Part shown: piece by piece, positions 7,471 to 13,062 of the stretch
Numbering within the stretch: the first letter of the stretch is position 1
How the letters are laid out: every line of letters starts with the position of its first letter
Source: CAZYSK01 sp964649415
GTDB taxonomy: Bacteria; Chloroflexota; Anaerolineae; B4-G1
NCBI GenBank assembly: GCA_964649415.1
Contig: CAZYSK010000114.1
Span: forward strand, 1-15,874
Length of the DNA stretch: 15,874 bases
Reading direction: 5' to 3'
The notes under the pieces: model-generated
Told to the model about the DNA's origin: nothing
The model's database searches: none
Seen by the model: only the letters and a program-made list of their open reading frames with translations
Translations under genes and position numbers: made by a program

Positions 7471-7483
7471 CTTGGACTATAAT
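7455..7483 (+). promoter_or_regulatory. Promoter upstream of the LarA-like fragment and two-component genes
   Basis: TTGTGC (7455-7460), a 17-bp spacer, and a perfect TATAAT (7478-7483). Transcription should start near 7490, giving a ~50-nt leader with a GGGAG Shine-Dalgarno before ATG 7541. The next genes follow at close spacing, so this promoter probably drives the kinase and ANTAR regulator too. Confidence 0.7.
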
Positions 7484-7540
7484 GGCGATCATCAGTATGG
7501 CTCCCAATTCTACGTGGCCTTCGTGAAGGGAGATGGTGAC

Positions 7541-7804
7541 ATGGACGCAAGGGCGCTGGCGCTTCCGTGGGGAAACGAGGATCGTTTCTTCCTCTACTTC
7601 GCGCTCCAGGCGATGCGGCATTGCACGCTGCTGCTTTACGCGCCCACGATTCCGGCCGAGGTTCGGGCCTCTCTGCCCTTCGTCGAGTTCGTGGACAGTC
7701 CCGAGGAAGCGGTCATCATGGCGCGCCGCCTGCTCCCGGGCCGGGCTGACGTGCTGGTATTCCCCCACGGTGGGAGCACGTACCCGATTCTTCCGCCACG
7801 TTGA
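7541..7804 (+). CDS. Short protein resembling the C-terminal end of LarA-type (lactate racemase-like) proteins
   Basis: An 87-residue product. The segment LLLYAPTIPAEVR, then FVEFVDSPEEAVIMARRLLP, then ADVLVFPHGGSTYPIL resembles the last ~80 residues of nickel-dependent lactate racemase family proteins. The full family is about 420 residues, so this is at most a fragment lacking the catalytic Ni-pincer and lysine regions. Start: ATG 7541 has AAGGGAG about 8 nt upstream; an open GTG-started extension to 7457 overlaps the promoter and is less likely. It has its own promoter and Shine-Dalgarno and ends 14 nt before the kinase, so it may be retained as a small protein or be a relic whose promoter was kept. 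The family assignment rests on eye-level similarity only. Confidence 0.5.
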   Translation: MDARALALPWGNEDRFFLYFALQAMRHCTLLLYAPTIPAEVRASLPFVEFVDSPEEAVIMARRLLPGRADVLVFPHGGSTYPILPPR

Positions 7805-7818
7805 CGTCGGAGGGACTG

Positions 7819-9612
7819 ATGGAGAACCTGCGCCGGGAACTGGATCAGAAGACGGCCCAACTGGCCGCGCTGCGCGAGATTGGGCGGGCGATCAACGCCG
7901 CGTGGGAGCTGGAGGCGACGCTGGCGCTGATTACGCGCAAGACGGCCGAGGTGATGGGCATGGATTCCTGCTCTATCTACCTGCTGGATAATTCGGACAT
8001 TGAGGACCTGGGAATGCCGAGCACCAGCTCGGCCTCTATTGATCGTGCGTCCGCGGATGTTGGAGGTTCTGGACCGCCGCCATCCTGGCGGCAAGATCGT
8101 GTGTCTGCGGACATTGATCCGGACGTACGGTCCGCTGCGTCCGCGGGGAAGTATTTGGTCCTGAAGGCGACCACAGGGCTGGCCCAGGAATCGGTCGGGG
8201 TGGCCCGGCTGCGGATGGGCGAGGGCCTGACCGGCTGGTCGGCGTACGCAGGGAGGCCGGTGGGGGTGGCCGATGCGGCCCACGATCCCCGTTTCAAGTA
8301 CCTGCCCGAGACCAAAGAGTGGGCCTTTCAGTCGCTTCTCTCCGTGCCGTTGGTCAACCAGGACCGCGTCATTGGTGCGATGAACGTGCAGACGCGGGCC
8401 TATCACGAGTACGACGCCGACGAGGTCGAGTTGCTTTCCTTGATCGGCGACCTGGCGGCCGGGGCGCTGGAGAAGGCCGTGCTCTACGAGCGGATGCAGC
8501 GCCAGATCACCGAGCTATCCACGCTGGCCGAGGCCAGCGAGACGCTCACCTCGCCCCTCTACCTGGACGAGATGCTGGGCCTGATTGTGGAGATGGCCGC
8601 CCAGGTTCAGCACGCCAGGGGCTGTTCGCTCATGCTGCTGGACGAGGAGGAGGGTGACCTGATCCTGCGGGCGATGCACGGTTTCGGCTCGGACTACCGC
8701 GACAAGCTGCCGTTGACCGTGGGCGAGGGGATCGCCGGTCGCGTGGCTCAGACCGGTGAGCCGATCGCGGTGATGGACGTCCGGCGAGATCCGCGCTACT
8801 ACTACCCGGACGTGGCTGTCCGGGAAGGACTATGCTCGCTTCTGTGCGTGCCCCTGCGCGTGCGCGAGCGCGTGATTGGCGTGTTCATGTGCTACACGGG
8901 CGAGCCGCACACGTTCACGGCTGAGGAGACAGGCCTGTTCCAGACGCTGGCCAACCAGACCGCCCTGGCCATCGAAAACAGCCGCCTGGTGGTCAACACC
9001 GCTGTGGTCCGCGAGATGCATCATCGCGTGAAGAACAACCTGCAGACCATCGCCATGCTGCTGCGCCTTCAGTTGCGCGAGGGGCCCCAGGTCAATGCCG
9101 AGGAGGCACTGGGCGAGAGCATCAACCGCATCCTCAGCATGGCCGCCGTGCACGAGGCGCTGTCCGAGCGGGGGTTCCGGCTGGTGGACGTGAGGCAGGT
9201 CATTGATCAGGTCGCGCGGACCGTGACGCAGAACCGGCTGCACACCTGCCCGGACCTGTGCGTGGAGGTGACCGGGGACGAGGTCACGCTGCCGTCGCGT
9301 TCGGCCACGGCGCTGATCCTGGCGGTAAACGAGCTGATACAGAACGCGCTCAAGCACGCCTTCGCGGGCCGAGAATCCGGGCGCCTCGCCATCTCCGTGC
9401 GCGCGCTTCCACCGGGGTACGAGGTCGTGGTATCCGACGATGGCATAGGCCTGCCCGCGAACCAGCCTGAGAAGCGCAGCCTGGGCTTGCAGATCGTCGA
9501 GACCCTGGTCACCCAGGACCTGGGAGGACATCTGGCCGTGGAGCGGGGGGAGCAGGGAGCCCGCGCTACCATACGCGTGCCAGGCCCTGCCGGTGGAGGA
9601 CAAGACTCCTGA
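7819..9612 (+). CDS. Soluble sensor histidine kinase, GAF-GAF-HisKA_2-HATPase (EutW-like)
   Basis: The 597-residue protein has no membrane segment. A short coiled-coil start (residues 1-20) leads into GAF1 (~14-225), GAF2 (~231-392), and a HisKA_2-type dimerisation region with EMHHRVKNNLQTI (His401/402, phosphoacceptor probably His402). An HATPase domain follows, with the N box NELIQNALKHAF (from 504), the G1 box SDDGIGLP (from 539) and SLGLQIVETL. This is the kinase type that partners ANTAR regulators such as EutV. GAF1 carries an extra ~54 residues (58-111) between its LLD and YLVLKATTGL strands; GAF2 has only EEEGD in the same place. That insert contains two palindromic repeats. Start: ATG 7819 follows GGAGGG; a TTG at 7801 overlaps the previous stop but has no Shine-Dalgarno. 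The ligand sensed is unknown. Confidence 0.9.
   Translation: MENLRRELDQKTAQLAALREIGRAINAAWELEATLALITRKTAEVMGMDSCSIYLLDNSDIEDLGMPSTSSASIDRASADVGGSGPPPSWRQDRVSADIDPDVRSAASAGKYLVLKATTGLAQESVGVARLRMGEGLTGWSAYAGRPVGVADAAHDPRFKYLPETKEWAFQSLLSVPLVNQDRVIGAMNVQTRAYHEYDADEVELLSLIGDLAAGALEKAVLYERMQRQITELSTLAEASETLTSPLYLDEMLGLIVEMAAQVQHARGCSLMLLDEEEGDLILRAMHGFGSDYRDKLPLTVGEGIAGRVAQTGEPIAVMDVRRDPRYYYPDVAVREGLCSLLCVPLRVRERVIGVFMCYTGEPHTFTAEETGLFQTLANQTALAIENSRLVVNTAVVREMHHRVKNNLQTIAMLLRLQLREGPQVNAEEALGESINRILSMAAVHEALSERGFRLVDVRQVIDQVARTVTQNRLHTCPDLCVEVTGDEVTLPSRSATALILAVNELIQNALKHAFAGRESGRLAISVRALPPGYEVVVSDDGIGLPANQPEKRSLGLQIVETLVTQDLGGHLAVERGEQGARATIRVPGPAGGGQDS
8004..8041 (+). repeat. 38-bp palindromic repeat, copy 1, in frame inside the kinase gene
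   Basis: The core GCCGAGCACCAGCTCGGC (7-bp stem, ACCA loop) is flanked by GGACCTGGGAAT on the left and CTCTATTG on the right. It matches 13004-13041 at 36 of 38 positions and encodes GMPSTSSASI within the GAF1 insert. Confidence 0.85.
8076..8092 (+). repeat. Second small palindrome inside the GAF1 insert
   Basis: GCCGCCATCCTGGCGGC, a 7-bp perfect stem with a TCC loop, preceded by CTGGACC. It sits between two imperfect direct repeats (8041-8064 and 8095-8118, both beginning GATCGTG) within the same insertion. Confidence 0.65.
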
Positions 9613-9641
9613 GGGAACGCCGAGCACCAGCTCGGCCTCTA
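9613..9641 (+). repeat. Palindromic repeat, copy 2, directly after the kinase stop
   Basis: GGGAACGCCGAGC, then ACCAGCTCGGCCTCTA, beginning at the base after the TGA stop. It lacks the first five bases of the 38-bp form. The AGGG at its right border (9641-9644) is close enough to act as a weak Shine-Dalgarno for the next gene. Confidence 0.8.
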
Positions 9642-9653
9642 GGGCGATCAGGT

Positions 9654-10238
9654 ATGGGAGAGAAGCGCGTGGAACCTTTACGTATCCTCCTCGCTGAGGA
9701 CGAGTCCATCATCCGGATGGGGTTGACGGGCATCCTGGAGGACGCGGGTCACCGGGTCGTGGCAGCGCCCGACGGGCGGACGGCAGTCAAGCTGGCCCGC
9801 CAGACAGGGCCAGATCTGGCGGTCCTCGACATCAAGATGCCGGGACTGGATGGCCTGGAGGTCGCGCGCCAGATCTACGCCCGGCGACCGTTGCCCATCG
9901 TATTCCTGACGGCCTACGGTGACCAGGAGTTGGTCGAGCAGGCGGCCGATCTGCCCGTCATGGCATATCTCATCAAGCCGGTGAAGGAGCGCGAGTTGCT
10001 GGCGACTCTGGAGGTCGTGGTGGCACGCTTCGCCGATCAGCAGCGGGTGCTCCAACAGGCGGTCGAGTTGGAACAGCGTCTGGCCACACGCAAGGTGGTG
10101 GAGCGGGCCAAGGGCGTCCTGATGCAGGCCGAGGGGTTGAGTGAGGAGGATGCCTATCGCCGCATCCAACGCCAGGCGCGGCAGGGGCGGCGCTCGATGC
10201 GCCAGGTTGCGGAGGGGATCCTGCGCGAGGTGAGTTGA
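9654..10238 (+). CDS. Response regulator with receiver and ANTAR RNA-binding domain (EutV/NasT-like)
   Basis: The 194-residue protein has a receiver domain (~9-125) with acidic Glu15/Asp16, phosphoacceptor Asp59 (LDIKMPG), Thr86 and Lys108 (LIKPVKE). A coiled-coil linker (~126-142) is followed by an ANTAR domain (~135-190: RKVVERAKGVLMQAEGLSEE, then AYRRIQRQAR and RRSMRQVAEGI). Phosphorylated ANTAR regulators dimerise and bind paired hairpins in nascent leader RNA, preventing terminator formation. The adjacent kinase, 41 nt upstream, is the obvious partner. Start: ATG 9654 has weak AGGG spacing; GTG 9669 has GGGAG 8 nt upstream and would remove five residues with no loss of the fold. The last codons overlap the promoter of the next operon. 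Confidence 0.9.
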   Translation: MGEKRVEPLRILLAEDESIIRMGLTGILEDAGHRVVAAPDGRTAVKLARQTGPDLAVLDIKMPGLDGLEVARQIYARRPLPIVFLTAYGDQELVEQAADLPVMAYLIKPVKERELLATLEVVVARFADQQRVLQQAVELEQRLATRKVVERAKGVLMQAEGLSEEDAYRRIQRQARQGRRSMRQVAEGILREVS

Positions 10239-10263
10239 CATCTGGTGCGGTTTGTGATATAGT
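10235..10263 (+). promoter_or_regulatory. Promoter of the glutamate synthase-like operon
   Basis: A perfect TTGACA (10235-10240, overlapping the ANTAR gene's stop codon), a 17-bp spacer, and TATAGT (10258-10263). The start of transcription is expected near 10270, leaving a leader of ~195 nt before the ATG at 10465. Confidence 0.75.
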
Positions 10264-10288
10264 CTGATCACAATCGGATAATGTATTT

Positions 10289-10302
10289 GGGCCATGAAGC
10301 CC
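10289..10302 (+). promoter_or_regulatory. Leader hairpin overlapping the terminator stem
   Basis: GGGC-CATGAA-GCCC, a 4-bp stem with a six-base loop. Its GCCC (299-302 of this 10-kb block) shares three bases with the outer 5' arm of the terminator, so the two cannot fully form together. This is the arrangement expected for an antitermination switch. The loop has A at position 2 and G at position 4, not the A1/G4 of the published ANTAR hexaloop consensus, and no clear partner hairpin lies upstream. Confidence 0.35.
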
Positions 10303-10344
10303 TCTGGGACGGAGAACTCCGTGCCCAGGGGGTTTTTGTTGTTT
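10300..10344 (+). terminator. Intrinsic terminator in the leader of the glutamate synthase-like operon
   Basis: The arm 10300-10314 pairs with 10317-10332: fifteen base pairs (one G-T wobble), one bulged G at 10323 and an AA loop. The stem includes ACGGAG/CTCCGT and CTGGG/CCCAG. It is followed by TTTTTGTTGTTT (10333-10344). It lies ~30 nt downstream of the predicted transcription start and 120 nt before the coding region, so it can attenuate the operon as well as end transcripts from the regulator genes. Confidence 0.75.
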
Positions 10345-10412
10345 ACGGGCGGAGTACGCCCTGCGTTCGAACATGCGAATATCCCGAGTCGCGTTCTCGG
10401 CGTTGGGGCCGA

Positions 10413-10443
10413 CGCAACACGCAACACGCAGCACACAACACGC
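10413..10443. repeat. CGCAACA-type low-complexity tract
   Basis: CGCAACACGCAACACGCAGC followed by ACACAACACGC, four degenerate copies of a 7-bp unit in the leader just before the Shine-Dalgarno. A related tract occurs near 6588-6606. Confidence 0.55.
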
Positions 10444-10464
10444 CATTCACAGGAGATCAACGAT

Positions 10465-12954
10465 ATGTCAGCACATACCCACATTGCCACCGCGCCAGCG
10501 CCAGCGCCGTTTCCCTACCCCGCGGCCTTCCGCCTGCTGGAGCACGACGATTACGTCAAGTACGGGCACCAGGTTTTTGAGGGGCGGACTGCCCGAGGCG
10601 ACGAGCACTGGACGGCGGAGGTCATCACGCAGACCTGGTATCAGGCCGAGACGGGACGCATCCCCATCTCCGGGGCGGGCTATGGCGGCCCCTTCGCGGG
10701 CAGCGGGTTCGACGCCATCTGGTTGGATATGTCGGAGATCGTGCGTCCGACGCGTGACGGTATCCACGGGCGGGAGTACATGTCCATGACCATTGAGCTG
10801 GGCCGGAGGCTCACCGCCTTGTCCTTCGACAGCGCCGGGCGGCTGACCTCGACCCTGCCTCCGGTGGTCGAGCTACCGCTGCCGGTTCTGTTCAACCCGC
10901 TTCCTGAGCCCCTGCCGGGCCGGGGGGCGTTGCAAGGCATGGTGGCTGCGGCCGAGCGGCTCGGGACGTTGGCACTCTTGACGCCCGGCGAAGCGGATTG
11001 TCCCAATCCGGCGGATGAGGATGTGATCGCTCACTCGCCCGCCGTCGCCTTCCGGCTGACGCCTGAGCAGGTACATGCGGCAGATTCGCCTCTCCCCGAC
11101 CCGGCGAGGGCCAGGTTCATCGAAATCGAGTCAGACTCACCGGCTCTATGGCACGAGGCGCGCGTCCGCTGGCCCGACGCGGTGATCTCGATGCGTTTGC
11201 CGCTGCATGCGGACGCCGGCCCGGCGGTGGCCGAGCTGGTTCGTGCTGGGGTGGGCGTGGTGCACCTCTTTGCGGACGAGATCGCCGACGCGGGCGGGGT
11301 CCCCCTGCCCGATGCGCTGCGCCGCGTCCACGCGCACCTGGTGGACCAGCAGGTGCGCGATCGGGTCAGCCTGCTCGTCAGCGGGGGCATCTGCGCCGCC
11401 GAGCACGTTGCCAAGGCGCTGGTGTGCGGCGCTGACGCCGTGGCCGTGGATTGGATCCTCCTCGTTGCCTGGGGGTGTGCGCTGTGGGCCGACCGTGGGC
11501 GCTGCCCGGTCGAGGAGGGGGAGCTCGAGGCCGATTGGGCCGCCCAGCGCGTGGTGAATCTCATGTCCGCCTGGCGCGATCAGCTGCTGGAGGTGATGGG
11601 CGCGATGGGCATCCGCGAGGTGCGCCGCATGCGCGGCGAGAGCGGGCGGGCCATCTTCCACCCCAGCGAGGAGGCCCGCTTCAAGGACGTCCTGGGCGGC
11701 ACCGCGCCGGAGTCGGCTTACCGGCGCTTGCCTGAACCAGCGGAGAGCGGTGAGGGGGATCTTCGCTGGACGACCGCGTTGCTCCTGACCAGCCACGAGC
11801 AGGCCCGCACGGGCGAGGCACCGGACGGCGCGATGGAGTTCCGCGTCGGCCACTCCGGCGGGGGTTTCGACCGCATGGCGTTCACCTTCGAGATCGAGGA
11901 CGGCCCGGCGAAACCGGCCGACCCGGCGGACTTCGATATGAGGCTCGCGCTTAACCGGCGGGACGACGGGCGTCCCGACATCTCCATACCGATGCCTTGG
12001 TGGGGCTCTGGTATGTCCTACGGTTCGGTGGGCCTCCCGGTCATGCTCTCGCGGGCCATGGCGGCCCGGGAATTGGACATCTTCACCTCGACCGGGGAGG
12101 GCGGATATCCCGAGGAGTTAGCGCCCTACGCTGACCACATCATCACCCAGATTGCCACGGGCCTATTTGGCGTGCGCGAGGAGACGATTCAGCGGGCGCG
12201 GGTGGTGGAGTTCAAGTACGCCCAGGGGGCCAAGCCCGGGCTGGGAGGCCATCTCCTGGGGAACAAGAACACGGCGACCGTGGCAGAGCTACGCGAGGCG
12301 GTAGAGGGCACCAGCCTGTTCTCGCCTTTCCCCTTCCACAGCGTCTACTCGGTCGAGGATCACAAGAAGCACGTGGACTGGGTCAAGACGATCAATCCTC
12401 GGGCGTTGGTGTCGGTCAAGGTCTCGACGCCGACGGACGTGGACATGGTGGCGGTGGGCAGCTATCACGCGGGTGCCCACATCATCCAGTTGGACGGCGC
12501 GTACGGGGGCACCGGGGCGGCACCGGAGATCGCCAAGAAGAACATCGCCATGCCCACCGAGTACGCCATCCCTAAGGTGCATCGCTTCCTGGAGTGCGAG
12601 GGCGTCCGCGACGAGGTGGTGGTCGTCGCCTCTGGCGGCATCCGCACAGTCTACGACGTGGCCAAGGCCATCGCGCTGGGCGCCGACGGATGTGCCATCG
12701 GCACGGCCGAGCTGGCGGCTCTGGGCTGCACGCGGCTGGGGAGCTGTGAGAAGGGGCAGGGCTGTCCCTTCGGCATCACGACCACCGATCCAGAGCTGTC
12801 GAAACTCGTCGATGCCTTGCAGGGCTGGCGGCGCATCGTCAACCTGTACAAGAGTTGGCTGGCCCAGTTGGCGGGGATTCTGAACGCTCTGGGGATGCGG
12901 TCTATTGCGGAGTTGAGAGGGCGCGGCGATGTGCTGGTTTATCTGGAGGGGTGA
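10465..12954 (+). CDS. Glutamate synthase-type FMN/Fe-S protein with duplicated domain (GlxD/GltB central domain-like)
   Basis: The 829-residue protein has two related halves. The C-terminal half (~500-829) is the canonical glutamate synthase FMN barrel: PMPWWGSGMSYGSVG, STGEGGYPEE, KPGLGGHLLGNKN, VSVKVSTPTDV, DGAYGGTGAAP, ASGGIRTVYDVAKA, and a three-Cys motif CTRLGSCEKGQGC like the 3Fe-4S site, with one extra residue between the second and third Cys. The N-terminal half (~60-400) contains a degenerate copy: VSGGICAAEHVAKALVCGAD, then GCALWADRGRC (middle Cys lost) and RVVNLMSAWRDQLLEVMGAM, matching RIVNLYKSWLAQLAGILNAL near the C-terminus. The enzyme should receive ammonia from the downstream amidotransferase and reduce 2-iminoglutarate (or an analogous imine). 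Start: ATG 10465 has AGGAG 9 nt upstream; the open frame extends back to 10294 but crosses the terminator. Confidence 0.85.
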   Translation: MSAHTHIATAPAPAPFPYPAAFRLLEHDDYVKYGHQVFEGRTARGDEHWTAEVITQTWYQAETGRIPISGAGYGGPFAGSGFDAIWLDMSEIVRPTRDGIHGREYMSMTIELGRRLTALSFDSAGRLTSTLPPVVELPLPVLFNPLPEPLPGRGALQGMVAAAERLGTLALLTPGEADCPNPADEDVIAHSPAVAFRLTPEQVHAADSPLPDPARARFIEIESDSPALWHEARVRWPDAVISMRLPLHADAGPAVAELVRAGVGVVHLFADEIADAGGVPLPDALRRVHAHLVDQQVRDRVSLLVSGGICAAEHVAKALVCGADAVAVDWILLVAWGCALWADRGRCPVEEGELEADWAAQRVVNLMSAWRDQLLEVMGAMGIREVRRMRGESGRAIFHPSEEARFKDVLGGTAPESAYRRLPEPAESGEGDLRWTTALLLTSHEQARTGEAPDGAMEFRVGHSGGGFDRMAFTFEIEDGPAKPADPADFDMRLALNRRDDGRPDISIPMPWWGSGMSYGSVGLPVMLSRAMAARELDIFTSTGEGGYPEELAPYADHIITQIATGLFGVREETIQRARVVEFKYAQGAKPGLGGHLLGNKNTATVAELREAVEGTSLFSPFPFHSVYSVEDHKKHVDWVKTINPRALVSVKVSTPTDVDMVAVGSYHAGAHIIQLDGAYGGTGAAPEIAKKNIAMPTEYAIPKVHRFLECEGVRDEVVVVASGGIRTVYDVAKAIALGADGCAIGTAELAALGCTRLGSCEKGQGCPFGITTTDPELSKLVDALQGWRRIVNLYKSWLAQLAGILNALGMRSIAELRGRGDVLVYLEG

Positions 12955-12961
12955 GGGGCGT

Positions 12962-12997
12962 GGCGTCGAACGTCAAACGTCAAGCGTCAAACGTCAC
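12962..12997. repeat. Degenerate CGTCAAACGTCAAG repeat tract
   Basis: GGCGTCGAACGTCAAACGTC then AAGCGTCAAACGTCAC, about four 7-8-bp units, directly ahead of palindromic repeat copy 3. The complement resembles the GACGTTTGACG tract at 6601-6640. Confidence 0.55.
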
Positions 12998-13003
12998 GCA
13001 TGC

Positions 13004-13041
13004 GGACCTGGGAACGCCGAGCACCAGCTCGGCTTCTATTG
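13004..13041 (+). repeat. 38-bp palindromic repeat, copy 3, before the amidotransferase gene
   Basis: GGACCTGGGAACGCCGAGC, ACCAGCTCGGCTTCTATTG. The same orientation and extent as the copy at 8004-8041, with two mismatches. The amidotransferase Shine-Dalgarno (AGGAG at 13049-13053) follows 8 bp later, so the hairpin would sit just upstream of the ribosome site in the intercistronic RNA. Confidence 0.85.
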
Positions 13042-13062
13042 TAAGACTAGGAGACAGACATT

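Noticed and set aside
10289..10320. Canonical ANTAR P1/P2 hexaloop pair
   Set aside because: Both possible six-base loops (CATGAA and AGAACT) fail the A1/G4 rule, so only a tentative regulatory hairpin is listed.
10264..10345. Glutamine (glnA-type) riboswitch before the synthase operon
   Set aside because: GGGACGGAG is suggestive, but the other conserved segments of the glnA motif (such as the GAAGUAGG part) were not found.
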